64,000 bases of DNA from Ignavibacteriales bacterium. GTDB lineage: Bacteria > Bacteroidota > Ignavibacteria > Ignavibacteriales > Ignavibacteriaceae. Location of the stretch: contig DPRR01000006.1 in the NCBI GenBank assembly GCA_003538625.1, forward strand, positions 496,001 through 560,000. Direction: 5' to 3'. Of this stretch, positions 9,643-18,790 are shown in pieces (within the stretch, counting starts at the first letter, position 1; each line of letters begins with the position of its first letter). The translations under genes were made by a program, and so were the position numbers. The notes below the pieces were generated by a model, which made no database searches, was not told the DNA's origin, and worked only from the letters and a program-made list of their open reading frames with translations.

Positions 9643-11130
9643 TTATTCATTAAATGAAAAGATATGGCTATTAAAGGATTTAAGTTCAACAAACAATCCT
9701 TTATCTGCTATTTCTTTAATTGATCTTTTATAGTTGGTATGATTTAGTAAATCGTTTAACACTACTTCTTCAGATTTTGCTTTAACATTAAATCTTAATC
9801 TGCACCGTGATGTAGAATTATTATAATTTACAATTATTACACGCAAATCTTTACCTAATCGCCACTCCCATGCAAGTATATTTTCATAACTATGATCGCT
9901 TTCAGCAACAGGACTTGCTTCTAATAATTTCCAATTGCCATTTTTAAAAACATCATCTTTGATTATACTGAAAAGATTACGATAGAATTCTTTAATTTTT
10001 TCATCTTGTTTTTCTTCAGGTTCTCTGCCAAGCTGCACCGGTAACTTTATCTTTTTACCATCGCATTGTCCATCAAAGTAAAAAGCAACTCCAGGAATTG
10101 TACTTGTGATGACCGCTGCTGCCATTGATCTTTCTCTACCGAGCTTTGTAATTGCACGATCTTCATCATGGTTTTCTAAAAATCTTACTGATTTTGCTTG
10201 ATATGATAAATCTGCATCCAGGTGATCCTTTATACTTCTTATATCACCCCCGACTAATCTATCCGTTAAACGTTTGTCATAAGTGAAATCAAACCCCAGA
10301 TTCTGCAATTGCCATTCAAGATCCCAATAAGTTTCAGCGATAAAAATAAAATCATTCCTTTTATTTTTTACAGAACTAATTGCTTCCTCCCAAAATTCCT
10401 TTTCTGGTTTTTCAAAACCATATTTCTTAAGAACGCCAATCCACGTATTGTAAAAAATATTATTTAACGGAAGCATTGCCATATCACATCTAACACCATC
10501 ACAAAGATCTGTAAGCTCAATCAATACCGATGTAAGATAATTTCTTGCCTCCTGGCTGTAAAAATTTATTTGTGCAGTATCTTTCCATGGCGGAAAAAGC
10601 GGATCACGACCGTGAGCAAGATATTCTTTATTGTTTGCAGGCGATGGATAAAAAGTATATGGGTCATTTTTAAAAATGTATTCATCCGCGTAAAGAAAAA
10701 TTTCTTTATTTGTCCAGATTAAAGATGATTTTGCACTGAAGTGATTACAAATAAAATCGAGTATCAGTTTAATCCCTGCATCGTTCAATTTCTTTTTAAA
10801 AGATAGAAGATCTTCTTTTGTACCAAGTATCGGATTAATCTGATATTTATTTATCGAATAAGGCGAACCGATAACATCATCTTTGTGCCAGTCTTTTAAT
10901 GCATTGTTATACGATGAAATTAGTTCAGGTTCAAAACAATATTCACTGATAACATCTTTATTATTATCCCAAACCCCCATTAACCATATCATATCAAAAC
11001 CAAGATTTTTCCACCTGGTAATCTGATCATCGGGCACTAAAGATAAATTATAATTTTTTCCAAACCGTTTTATCCAAAGCCGTGCATTTATTTCTAATAA
11101 TCTTGGTTTATTAATAGCGGCAGATTTCAT
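9643..11130 (-). CDS. GH13 alpha-amylase family glycosidase
   Basis: This is a 495-residue (beta/alpha)8-barrel enzyme of glycoside hydrolase family 13, without a signal peptide and so cytosolic. Conserved regions are in order: LILDFICNH (about 123-130), the nucleophile Asp216 in DGVRCD, the acid/base Glu266 in FIFIAETYWD, and the transition-state Asp322 in FLENHDED. A C-terminal beta domain follows. It probably acts on alpha-glucans or oligosaccharides (hydrolysis or transfer), but the exact activity cannot be set from motifs. It appears to be monocistronic, with a 439-base non-coding stretch upstream. Confidence 0.88.
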   Translation of the reverse strand: MKSAAINKPRLLEINARLWIKRFGKNYNLSLVPDDQITRWKNLGFDMIWLMGVWDNNKDVISEYCFEPELISSYNNALKDWHKDDVIGSPYSINKYQINPILGTKEDLLSFKKKLNDAGIKLILDFICNHFSAKSSLIWTNKEIFLYADEYIFKNDPYTFYPSPANNKEYLAHGRDPLFPPWKDTAQINFYSQEARNYLTSVLIELTDLCDGVRCDMAMLPLNNIFYNTWIGVLKKYGFEKPEKEFWEEAISSVKNKRNDFIFIAETYWDLEWQLQNLGFDFTYDKRLTDRLVGGDIRSIKDHLDADLSYQAKSVRFLENHDEDRAITKLGRERSMAAAVITSTIPGVAFYFDGQCDGKKIKLPVQLGREPEEKQDEKIKEFYRNLFSIIKDDVFKNGNWKLLEASPVAESDHSYENILAWEWRLGKDLRVIIVNYNNSTSRCRLRFNVKAKSEEVVLNDLLNHTNYKRSIKEIADKGLFVELKSFNSHIFSFNE

Positions 11131-11569
11131 TAAATTAAAGATATTTATAAAATAATTTTTACTTGCTTTAAAGATAAATATAATATTAATGTAAATTGAT
11201 TGTGAAAATCTGAGATGAATTATTTAAATAATTCAGGTAATTATTACAGAGTTGTAAAGAATTTTTAACCTATCACTAAATAACCAAATGCTCTATGTAA
11301 ATTTTTATCTGCCATGAAAAAATAATTGTCTGGTAATTCAATATTTTTAGACTTAAAATTAAATGGGTTAATTGAATAGCTTAATTATTACTCAAAATCA
11401 AAGGTTATTTAATGCTAAATTACTTCTGTTGATAAAGTTAATTTCTGTTTACAATAAAAATTTAAGGAGTTTTGGTATGATAATTGTCGAAATATGAATT
11501 GTTTTGGTTAATTAAAAACTTCGAATCATTCCTATTAGAAAGTTTTATTAAGAAATATTGAGGAGCCTG
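11131..11569. other. non-coding spacer with possible 6-codon leader ORF
   Basis: This AT-rich intergenic stretch separates two divergent units and should hold both promoters; no clear consensus was found. Near its right end, AAGGAG (11464-11469) sits 7 bases before an ATG at 11477 that opens a 6-codon frame, MIIVEI, ending at 11497. A ribosome site this good on so short a frame may mark a leader peptide for the envelope operon that starts at 11570, or may be chance. The rest holds nothing I can name. Confidence 0.4.
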
Positions 11570-12553
11570 ATGTCAAATACAATTTTAAAATCAAGAGAAA
11601 ACTCAACAAAAAATCTTTTGAATCCCGATGTGGCAAATAACGAACTCGAACTTGAACTCGAAGAGTATACACGTTCAGCAGTAAGAAGTATTCGTTTTAC
11701 AGTTATATTAAAACCTGCCATCATTTCTTTTATTGCGTTGTTCATTTCATTTTTTCTGGATCTTTCAAGTGTTCCAATATTAGGAAACGTTACAATTGAT
11801 TTAGCAAAATCTTTATTTCCAACATGGAAGCCGGTAGAAGAATCTGTAATTCCCTACAGTTTTTGGTGGCTGCCGGTAGTTACTTATGCGTTGTTTTTGT
11901 TTTTTGCTTTTATGGCTTACAGCAAATTAAAACTAGAAATTATAAGAACGCCTGCCAGTGCCACAATCGATAGAGTGATTGGATCTTATAACAGCGTAAT
12001 TGATAGTATTGCAACAGCATTACCCTTAATTGGAGCAGCTATACTTTTAATCAGTATTAAACTTGGCGAAGAAATATTTCTCGGACTCTCTGTTCCATTT
12101 GAAGTTAAAGCTTTAATCGTCCTTGCAATCGGAAAATTATTTGAACCGGTTTTAGATCAACTTGGCATGGAATTTCAAGCAGTTGTTAATCACGTTTCGG
12201 ATATAAGAGATAAATATTTTTCAAGAATTCAAGTTGAAAATTCAAAAAATATTTTAAAGCAATTAAATCAAGGGGGCTCAGGAGTTGGCGGCTCAGAATT
12301 ATCACTTGCAGATGTCGAAAAATTTAAACTTATAGTTGAGCAATCAGCAAAGCTTAGTGAAATAATGAATAAAAATTTTACTTCAATTAGTGCTCTGGCA
12401 GATAAAGTCAATCAGATTGAGGCTGTTAGCTCTCAAAAAATAACCGAGCTTAATAGTTTAGCAAATGCATTAAACCAAGCTTCACAATCTTTGGGTGATG
12501 AGAAAACACTTACTGGTTTAAGGCATCTGGAAGCAATTGTATTAAAGAAATAA
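11570..12553 (+). CDS. multi-pass membrane protein with C-terminal coiled coil, unrecognised
   Basis: I do not recognise this 327-residue protein. An acidic N-terminus is followed by hydrophobic segments around residues 44-62, 98-117 and 147-190, then a helical tail (about 225-327) rich in heptad-like leucine/isoleucine and polar residues, probably a coiled coil. I chose ATG at 11570 because AGGAG (11561-11565) is 4 bases upstream; the longer frame from TTG at 11558 would bury that site. It is followed within 13 and 20 bases by two more unknown envelope genes, so the three probably form one operon and one machine. The layout faintly recalls MotA/TolQ-like proteins, but no such motif is clear. 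Confidence 0.75.
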   Translation: MSNTILKSRENSTKNLLNPDVANNELELELEEYTRSAVRSIRFTVILKPAIISFIALFISFFLDLSSVPILGNVTIDLAKSLFPTWKPVEESVIPYSFWWLPVVTYALFLFFAFMAYSKLKLEIIRTPASATIDRVIGSYNSVIDSIATALPLIGAAILLISIKLGEEIFLGLSVPFEVKALIVLAIGKLFEPVLDQLGMEFQAVVNHVSDIRDKYFSRIQVENSKNILKQLNQGGSGVGGSELSLADVEKFKLIVEQSAKLSEIMNKNFTSISALADKVNQIEAVSSQKITELNSLANALNQASQSLGDEKTLTGLRHLEAIVLKK

Positions 12554-12566
12554 ATAAGATTTTAAA

Positions 12567-13514
12567 ATGATAAATAAAAACAGAGACAGTAAATTTGTTA
12601 TTTACCAGGTACTGTACATATTTGTGATAACAGTACTTGCTTTAAAAGGAGCTGATCTTGACTTGCGAAGAGTTGCATTAGCAGAAAATACCGTTAACAA
12701 ATCAGTACGTGATTCTCTAATTGCAGTGTTAGATTCTCTTTATTCTCTCGGAATAGATTTTTCAATTAAAATAGATCCTAATGTTATTGTTGAAAATGAA
12801 AAAATGAGGGAACAACTCGCATCGCTCAACAAAAGACTCGAGACCCTTAAAGATTATGTTCCCCCTACACCAGTTGATGAGAAAAAGGTTGAGGTGGTTG
12901 AAGAACAAACTCAAATGCAATCGCCAATTTCCGCAAAGCAAACTTACATACAGTACACATGGAATATTGCGAGAAATACCGGAACAGTACCAGCCACTAT
13001 TTACGATCCAAGAAATATGAATACACCAATTGCTGTAGTTCCCGCCGGACAGGAAAAGAAATTTGATCTTACAGATCAAACAGAAGTAATTATAAAATTT
13101 GGATCGCAGGAAGACAGAATAAAAGTTCTGCCCAACAAGCCCCCCGAAATCAAAATTGAACGAGTTACCACAAAAATGAATTCTTCCGATATTTATGTTA
13201 AAGATTTGCAGCGTATTACTGCGTTCAAAGTAACAATTGTTGATGTTAGACCGGATCAGTTAAAGATAAGCTGGGCTGGTCCAATATCTGTTAACGGCCC
13301 AACTAAGGATAGTAACGGAAATTTAATTTATAATGTATCTTTAAAAATTGCATCAACAGAAAGTGCTTTTGACAGCTGGCTGGATAAGAACGGAAGCCTG
13401 AGAGAAGCAGATGGAAGATATAAAGTTAACTTTTTCTTTACAGCCGTTGATGAAAGATCAAAAGACCGAGTTCAGGTTGGTGACTCATTCTTCTTTACAG
13501 AGTTTTCTAATTAA
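12567..13514 (+). CDS. membrane-anchored protein with coiled coil and beta domain, unrecognised
   Basis: This 315-residue protein has one N-terminal membrane anchor (about 10-26), a charged helical stretch likely to be a coiled coil (about 70-95) and a beta-rich C-terminal half with no Cys. That gives the topology of a periplasmic protein tethered to the inner membrane, similar in outline to MotB/GldM-type partners but without a recognisable domain. It sits between a multi-pass membrane protein and a predicted outer-membrane-side protein, which suggests an envelope-spanning assembly. This role is inferred from order and topology only. Confidence 0.75.
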   Translation: MINKNRDSKFVIYQVLYIFVITVLALKGADLDLRRVALAENTVNKSVRDSLIAVLDSLYSLGIDFSIKIDPNVIVENEKMREQLASLNKRLETLKDYVPPTPVDEKKVEVVEEQTQMQSPISAKQTYIQYTWNIARNTGTVPATIYDPRNMNTPIAVVPAGQEKKFDLTDQTEVIIKFGSQEDRIKVLPNKPPEIKIERVTTKMNSSDIYVKDLQRITAFKVTIVDVRPDQLKISWAGPISVNGPTKDSNGNLIYNVSLKIASTESAFDSWLDKNGSLREADGRYKVNFFFTAVDERSKDRVQVGDSFFFTEFSN

Positions 13515-13534
13515 TTATTCAGGCATATAAAAAA

Positions 13535-14707
13535 ATGAAAGCGTTTAAACTAAATATTGTACTAGTAATTCTTGTATTGATTTCCGGAATTAATTCTATC
13601 TATGCGCAGGATGAGGAAGAGCAAATCAGATACTATCAAATGGAACCTTTAGATGATAGTTTATTTATTAATATTCAATCTGCCCTTTTTATTGATCCAC
13701 CTGATCCAAAAGCAGAGATAGTCGTCGATTTAAGAGATGCAAATAACCAAACTATTTCCATCAAGAGTGTTTTATATCCTTTTCTTGCTGTTCCACCGGA
13801 ACTAAGAGCAAGAATTATTACTTATCCTTTTAAATTAAATCTTGAAGAAGATATTAATTACGGAAGTGTTTTTACACGAGTGTTTCAAAAAATCAGAATC
13901 AGCAAAGTTGCGCAGCCTCCCACTAAAATGCAGATATCCCCTACTCTCGGATATATTAATCCTTTCTTTCAATTGCAAGGTGGCGAGAGACTAGGATTAT
14001 CACTAAAACAGGATGTTGGTTTATCATTGGGGATCGGTACTCCTTACTCAGGAGCATTAGAAACTAATATGATGGAAGCTAATTTTCATATACTGGGAGT
14101 AAAGGCAGGTATTTTTAGCCATATCGATGCTATGATTGAGGCAATGAAAGATCAAAATCATAATAACATAATTGTTAGCGAAGGATTTCAAGTTAATTAT
14201 GTTATTCCTTTCGGAAACTTTTTTGAATTTGGATACTTAAAGGCAACATCAAAGATAGGTGAAGATAAGAGAAGGAGATATCTTTCTTCGAATGAAGGCA
14301 CCACTGTGCTAAATACTGATTCAACGATAAAATATCAAGCAAGAATTATTGATAATGAACAATCTTACCTTAACTGGGAATTCAGGTATCCTATCTCTAT
14401 TCTTGGATCGACAAGAGGAAGAGCTTACGTAGCCCAATACCTTGATGAGTGGCATTTTGGGTTTGCTTTGCGTGAAGCATCCCTGGCCGGAAGCACTTTT
14501 GATTTTAGTTTTGATGGAATGCCTGGTAGTAAATATCGTGAACCTCAGTATAACATTAATATATTAGTTCAAAAGATTATGGAAGGATGGGGATTTAGTG
14601 CATTTGCAATCGGACCTTCAGCAAGTATATCCCGATTGGATAGCGGAGGAATTGGCTTTACCAAAATTTTTGTGAATTTAAGGTTTAAAATCGGTACATC
14701 ACTTTAA
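13535..14707 (+). CDS. exported beta-rich protein, probably outer membrane, unrecognised
   Basis: This 390-residue protein has a clear signal peptide (about 1-24, ending IYAQ) and a long region of alternating short hydrophobic and polar segments (about 130-390) ending in the aromatic-rich strand FTKIFVNLRFKIGTSL, as in outer-membrane barrels. It is the last gene of the unit starting at 11570 and is followed by a strong terminator. No family was recognised. The operon order of inner-membrane protein, periplasmic linker and outer-membrane protein argues for a joint function. Confidence 0.75.
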   Translation: MKAFKLNIVLVILVLISGINSIYAQDEEEQIRYYQMEPLDDSLFINIQSALFIDPPDPKAEIVVDLRDANNQTISIKSVLYPFLAVPPELRARIITYPFKLNLEEDINYGSVFTRVFQKIRISKVAQPPTKMQISPTLGYINPFFQLQGGERLGLSLKQDVGLSLGIGTPYSGALETNMMEANFHILGVKAGIFSHIDAMIEAMKDQNHNNIIVSEGFQVNYVIPFGNFFEFGYLKATSKIGEDKRRRYLSSNEGTTVLNTDSTIKYQARIIDNEQSYLNWEFRYPISILGSTRGRAYVAQYLDEWHFGFALREASLAGSTFDFSFDGMPGSKYREPQYNINILVQKIMEGWGFSAFAIGPSASISRLDSGGIGFTKIFVNLRFKIGTSL

Positions 14708-14723
14708 TAAGATTAATAATTAC

Positions 14724-14748
14724 AACCCCGATTTAATCGGGGTTTTTA
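14724..14748 (+). terminator. intrinsic terminator of the 11570-14707 unit
   Basis: Inverted repeat AACCCCGATT / AATCGGGGTT (14724-14733 and 14735-14744, the tip bases forming the loop) is followed by a T-run, 16 bases after the stop codon. Confidence 0.9.
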
Positions 14749-14813
14749 TTTTAATGATTTTTTGCCGGTGATTTTTCTTATTAACTTTGCCCACAATATT
14801 TTTCCCCTATTAC

Positions 14814-15575
14814 ATGAAAAAAGAAATTATCATACTTTGGTTGGCATCATTCATTATAGTTTTTCTTGCGCTTTACATTTCAAATATTACCGGTAAAGAT
14901 TATCCCATCACCGCTACAATTGGCATAGAAGGTAAAAAAGTTTCATACAGATTTGAAAAAACTCACTATGGCAAGGATGATTATATAGTTTTAATAAGAA
15001 CCGATGTTAATGATTTAGATGGGCATTTGTTCTGGAAGGATAAAAACGATACCAGCTGGCAATCATCAAAATTAAGTATATCTGATTTGGTGCTAAGCGG
15101 AAACATACCTGCATTAAAACCGGAAAAAAAACTTGACTACTTTGTTGAACTGTTTTATAAAGATAAAAAGTATATACTCCCCCAAAATAAACCAGTGAGT
15201 TTAACTTTTTTTGGTAAAATTCCTGCTGCGATAAATGTTCTTGAATTTGTGCTGCTTTATATGGGATTAATCTTAGCAGTAAGAACAGGATTGGAATTTT
15301 TTAATGACGGGCAAAAATCAAAAAAATTCGGAGTGTTAACGGTTATTATATTTTTAACTTTAATTGCATTAATAAATCCACTTTATCTTACATATAAATT
15401 TGGATTTATCAATTCTTCCATTCCCCCCATCAGTCGATTATTTTTATCAAGCGATTTGATAATATTTGCTTTATGGATAACAACTCTGATTGCAATATTT
15501 AGATCTAGTAAATTAAAATATTTACCTTTGCTTACCGCTATACTAACAATATTAATTACTGCTCTGTTTAGATAA
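14814..15575 (+). CDS. membrane protein with extracytoplasmic domain, unrecognised
   Basis: This 253-residue protein has an N-terminal membrane helix (about 5-22), a beta-rich extracytoplasmic domain (about 25-135) and four hydrophobic segments in the C-terminal half. I selected ATG at 14814; a TTG at 14787 in the same frame would put nine unlikely residues in front of the signal-anchor. No family was recognised. It converges with the phosphatase gene (6 bases between stops), with no obvious terminator between them. Confidence 0.7.
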   Translation: MKKEIIILWLASFIIVFLALYISNITGKDYPITATIGIEGKKVSYRFEKTHYGKDDYIVLIRTDVNDLDGHLFWKDKNDTSWQSSKLSISDLVLSGNIPALKPEKKLDYFVELFYKDKKYILPQNKPVSLTFFGKIPAAINVLEFVLLYMGLILAVRTGLEFFNDGQKSKKFGVLTVIIFLTLIALINPLYLTYKFGFINSSIPPISRLFLSSDLIIFALWITTLIAIFRSSKLKYLPLLTAILTILITALFR

Positions 15576-15581
15576 TTTATT

Positions 15582-16343
15582 TTACTTACCCAACAAACTT
15601 ATTACAGTCTTATGTATTTGTTTGTTTGAGGCAATAATGCTATTTCCTTTCAACGGATCATTTCCATTATAATCTGTTATTATCCCTCCCGCTCCATTAA
15701 TAATCGGGATCAACGCCATCGAATCCCAAACACTCATAATTGGATCTATCATAATATCTGCATATCCGGTTGCCAAAAGATAATAACCATAACAATCACC
15801 CCAATTTCTATAAAGCTTAACCATTTTAATTAGTTCATCAAACTTATTTTGATTATGATACTTGCCAATGTTTAAATGATCTGTAGTCAATAAAGTAGCG
15901 TTATGTATACTGGAACATTCTCTAAAATTTACCTTTCTTCCATTAAGTGAACAGGTTTTATTATCCCCCATTAAGAACTCATCTAAAATTGGATGGTTAA
16001 TAACTCCTAAAATTGGTTTACCGTTTTTAAGCAGGGCAATTAAAGTTCCAAAACTAAGAGCACCGGAAATAAAACTTTTTGTTCCGTCAATCGGATCAAG
16101 AACCCAAACATATTCTGCATCAGGATTATAACTACCAAACTCTTCTCCAATTATTCCATGCGAAGGAAATTCTTTAGTAATTATATTACGCATTTTTTCT
16201 TCCGCCAATTTATCAGCAATGGTAACGGGTGAAAAATCAGCTTTGCTTTCAATATTAAGCGAAGTGCGGAAGTACTTTTTAATTACATCAGCACTTTGGT
16301 TTGCGAGAAGATTTAAAAAAGGACTTAAATTTTTCAGATTCAT
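15582..16343 (-). CDS. inositol-monophosphatase family phosphatase, possibly histidinol-phosphatase
   Basis: This 253-residue lithium-sensitive-type phosphatase has IMPase family motifs: GEEFG (metal ligands), WVLDPIDGTKSF (DPxDGTxxF metal site) and WDSMALIPIINGAGG near the C-terminus. Family members hydrolyse inositol phosphates, histidinol phosphate (HisN type), fructose bisphosphate or PAP. The KADFSPVTIADKLAEE segment resembles HisN-type enzymes, so L-histidinol-phosphate is a fair guess, but no his genes are nearby. The gene appears to be monocistronic. Confidence 0.85.
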   Translation of the reverse strand: MNLKNLSPFLNLLANQSADVIKKYFRTSLNIESKADFSPVTIADKLAEEKMRNIITKEFPSHGIIGEEFGSYNPDAEYVWVLDPIDGTKSFISGALSFGTLIALLKNGKPILGVINHPILDEFLMGDNKTCSLNGRKVNFRECSSIHNATLLTTDHLNIGKYHNQNKFDELIKMVKLYRNWGDCYGYYLLATGYADIMIDPIMSVWDSMALIPIINGAGGIITDYNGNDPLKGNSIIASNKQIHKTVISLLGK

Positions 16344-16386
16344 TATAAAATCCTGTAAGTATTAATGTCAAGATAACTAAAATCAG

Positions 16387-16417
16387 TTTGTAGAAACATC
16401 AAGTATGATTATATTTG
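16387..16417 (+). promoter_or_regulatory. Bacteroidota-type promoter of tRNA-Ser
   Basis: TTTG at 16387-16390 is separated by exactly 19 bases from TATATTTG at 16410-16417, an exact match to the Bacteroidota housekeeping pattern TTTG-N19-TAnnTTTG. Transcription would begin about 25 bases before the tRNA. Confidence 0.75.
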
Positions 16418-16450
16418 CGACTCAAATTTGTTCATAAAAAATACAAAAAC

Positions 16451-16537
16451 GGAGAGTTGGCAGAGCGGTTGAATGCGGCGGTCTTGAAAACCGTTAAGGA
16501 TGCAAGTCCTTCCGGGGTTCGAATCCCTGACTCTCCG
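16451..16537 (+). tRNA. tRNA-Ser (anticodon UGA)
   Basis: This is an 87-base cloverleaf with acceptor stem GGAGAGT / ACTCTCC, discriminator G, anticodon loop CTTGAAA with anticodon TGA, a long variable arm as expected for class II tRNAs, and T-loop TTCGAAT. CCA is not encoded. A tyrosine recombinase gene lies just downstream, pointing at the tRNA, so its 3' end is the likely attachment site of an integrated element. Confidence 0.95.
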
Positions 16538-16552
16538 CAGCTATTTTTAAAT

Positions 16553-16592
16553 ATGCGAAGATTGCGATTTTAAGCAGTTTTCGCATTTTTTA
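16553..16592 (+). terminator. probable intrinsic terminator after tRNA-Ser
   Basis: The perfect 7-bp repeat ATGCGAA / TTCGCAT (16553-16559, 16580-16586) with a 20-base loop is followed at once by TTTTTATT. It starts 15 bases after the tRNA. Confidence 0.65.
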
Positions 16593-16665
16593 TTCTCCCT
16601 AATACACCCAAATACACCACAATTTACCCCCGCTTGGAGAGTTTTTGGAGACCTTTTTGTTTTTG

Positions 16666-17751
16666 TTACTGACTCAGTAATTTATTAAGTCGAGATGCTT
16701 GCGGCAATAGATGATCTGAATTGTTGTGGGCATATGCTTCTGTCTGAACAACCGACCAGTGACCAAGTAATTCTTTAATCGATTCTATCGGTATACCACG
16801 CTGAATTAAAAATGTTGCATAAGTGTGTCTAAATTTATGTAGAAATGCTCGAGTGTTAACACCAGCTTTTACTGCCACTTGCTTGCAAGTTTCCAACATT
16901 CTTCGTCCTTTTAATTGTTTACCTAAAGGTGAGCAGAAAGGATATTTACTAGACTTTTTGTTATCATAAATTACCAAAAGCAATTTTTGGAGATCATCAA
17001 TCATAGGGATTGCTCTCTCAGAGTTCTGAGTTTTTGTTTTAAAATTCTCTTTTGAACGCACATAGAGGAATCTCTTTTCGAAATCGACATCTTCCCATGT
17101 TAAATTTGCAAGCTCACCAAAACGCATACCAGTCAGCAGCAAACCCATAAACGCATTTCTATATGCATCGTGCATTTCCTGCGAAAAGAAATTCTTTAGT
17201 TCATCTATAGTATAATACTCCGGTTTTGGTTTTTCTACTCTCAGGCTTTTTATGTGCAGGAATGGATTTTTTTTAATATGGTTCTTTATTACTTCTTGAG
17301 TAAAGAAAGATTTTGCGGTTTGTATAAAAAAATTTGTTGTCTTAGGTTTAGGCTTTAGCATCCTTTTAGTATTGCCTGTCGGATCAGGTTTTTCCTTAAC
17401 TAGTTCATTGTAAAACAAAGTTGCGTGATCAGGTGTAAACTCATCGATGTATGTTATACCAAGAGCATTGAAGAATATACCCAGTTGTTTTACAAAATAA
17501 GAATACTTCTTAATACTGGTTGGTCGTAGTTCATTCTTGGTAGATATAAAATCTTCAAGTGCTCTGTCCGTGGGGTACCGGGACTCTCTTAATTTATTTT
17601 TTACCAACAATATTTCATATTTCTTACGATAGATGTCTCCTTCAAATGTTTTTGCATCGGATTTTGACTTAAAGGTTCGCTGTATTCTTGTCCCATACTC
17701 ATCACGGATATCAACGAGATGTTTTCCATTCTTTTTTTGCTTGATTGCCAT
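16666..17751 (-). CDS. tyrosine recombinase/integrase
   Basis: This 361-residue site-specific recombinase has an N-terminal AP2-like arm (about 1-45), a core-binding SAM-like domain (about 60-165) and a catalytic domain holding the full set of active residues: Arg210 (LLTGMRFGELANL), His305-x-x-Arg308 (HKFRH), His331 (LLGHWS) and Tyr340. It is intact and should catalyse integration and excision at the adjacent tRNA-Ser, towards which it is transcribed. The helix-turn-helix gene starts one base upstream, so the two are co-transcribed. Confidence 0.95.
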   Translation of the reverse strand: MAIKQKKNGKHLVDIRDEYGTRIQRTFKSKSDAKTFEGDIYRKKYEILLVKNKLRESRYPTDRALEDFISTKNELRPTSIKKYSYFVKQLGIFFNALGITYIDEFTPDHATLFYNELVKEKPDPTGNTKRMLKPKPKTTNFFIQTAKSFFTQEVIKNHIKKNPFLHIKSLRVEKPKPEYYTIDELKNFFSQEMHDAYRNAFMGLLLTGMRFGELANLTWEDVDFEKRFLYVRSKENFKTKTQNSERAIPMIDDLQKLLLVIYDNKKSSKYPFCSPLGKQLKGRRMLETCKQVAVKAGVNTRAFLHKFRHTYATFLIQRGIPIESIKELLGHWSVVQTEAYAHNNSDHLLPQASRLNKLLSQ

Positions 17752-17752
17752 A

Positions 17753-18082
17753 TTAAACTCCTTCTGTTATTATTCTTGCTAATTCAACGATGTTAATTAA
17801 AGGTTTGTCACCAAGATATGTAGCTTTAATTTTCCCCAATTTTATTCTTCGCCTTATAAATTCATCCCCCACAGTCAATTGTTCTGCTGCTTCATTAAGT
17901 GAGAATAAAGTTTTATTTGGATTATTTTTAGAAAGTACTTCAAGCGCAATTTTAAAAGCATCATCAACTTCAATAACTCTATTAGCATTATCCAACGCAT
18001 CAACAAAGGAAGAAACTATGGTAGCTCTCTTCCCTGTTGATTTTGGAACTTTGTAATTATCGAAGTTGATTAGCTGAGACAT
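17753..18082 (-). CDS. excisionase-like helix-turn-helix protein
   Basis: This 109-residue protein has a C-terminal winged-helix type motif (SLNEAAEQLTVGDEFIRRR, about 62-80, then KIKATYLGDKPLI) as in MerR/Xis-like excisionases and DNA-binding domains of element-encoded regulators. It ends one base before the integrase start, the usual xis position. It probably bends DNA at the attachment site or controls int. The N-terminal 55 residues match nothing I recognise. Confidence 0.7.
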   Translation of the reverse strand: MSQLINFDNYKVPKSTGKRATIVSSFVDALDNANRVIEVDDAFKIALEVLSKNNPNKTLFSLNEAAEQLTVGDEFIRRRIKLGKIKATYLGDKPLINIVELARIITEGV

Positions 18083-18091
18083 ATACTGTTC

Positions 18092-18718
18092 TTATACCGT
18101 AGAATTATTATCCTTTTTTACACCAGGATAAACATTTGGAGGCAGTTTTATTTGAAAGCCTCTACCTAATATTATCTGTACAAAGCTCTTTGTTTTTTCA
18201 ATAACTTCAGCGATTCGATACTCAATAGCGTAGTCGATTTCCACAGCGTGCTCAAATAGTTCTCCTATAGTTTTTGTAGTCAACGAAATTGAAAAATTAA
18301 ATATAACTTCACCACTTGAGTTTACGCTATAATCAATTATTTTGGGATTTAATGAACCTTGTGACATTAAAATCTGATGTTTTAATTCAAAAAAGTACGC
18401 AGGGGTAAAATCCATACTCCATAAATCGTTGTATCCTTCGTCCTTAAAGAATATTTCGAAAGAACCCGTGTTTTTATGTTCCAGTATTAAAATTTTTTCG
18501 ATTGGCCAATCTTCAATGTTGGGAGAACTTGGAACTACATTAGCGAATCTGTTTTTATATACCCGACATTCACGATCAATGGGAAGCTCATCTATCAAAA
18601 TATTTTCAACATCTTCCAAATCCATTTCAAACACACCATATTTATCAGAATTAAATTTTTTCTTCCCGATTAATAAATATTCCGAACCTGTTTTTTTATT
18701 TTTCTTTATTTCACTCAT
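18092..18718 (-). CDS. hypothetical protein of the integrative element
   Basis: I do not recognise this 208-residue soluble protein. It begins with a lysine-rich segment, has no membrane segments and no cysteine cluster, and contains WPIEKILILEHKNTGSFEIF followed by aromatic-rich stretches. It starts 72 bases after the next upstream unit and ends 10 bases before the excisionase-like gene, so it may share its transcript. Confidence 0.65.
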   Translation of the reverse strand: MSEIKKNKKTGSEYLLIGKKKFNSDKYGVFEMDLEDVENILIDELPIDRECRVYKNRFANVVPSSPNIEDWPIEKILILEHKNTGSFEIFFKDEGYNDLWSMDFTPAYFFELKHQILMSQGSLNPKIIDYSVNSSGEVIFNFSISLTTKTIGELFEHAVEIDYAIEYRIAEVIEKTKSFVQIILGRGFQIKLPPNVYPGVKKDNNSTV

Positions 18719-18790
18719 TTTATATTCCTTCTTTCTTTAAGTTAAATTGATGATGGCCGGATTTTCCAGCCATCCTATAGCACTGGGATT

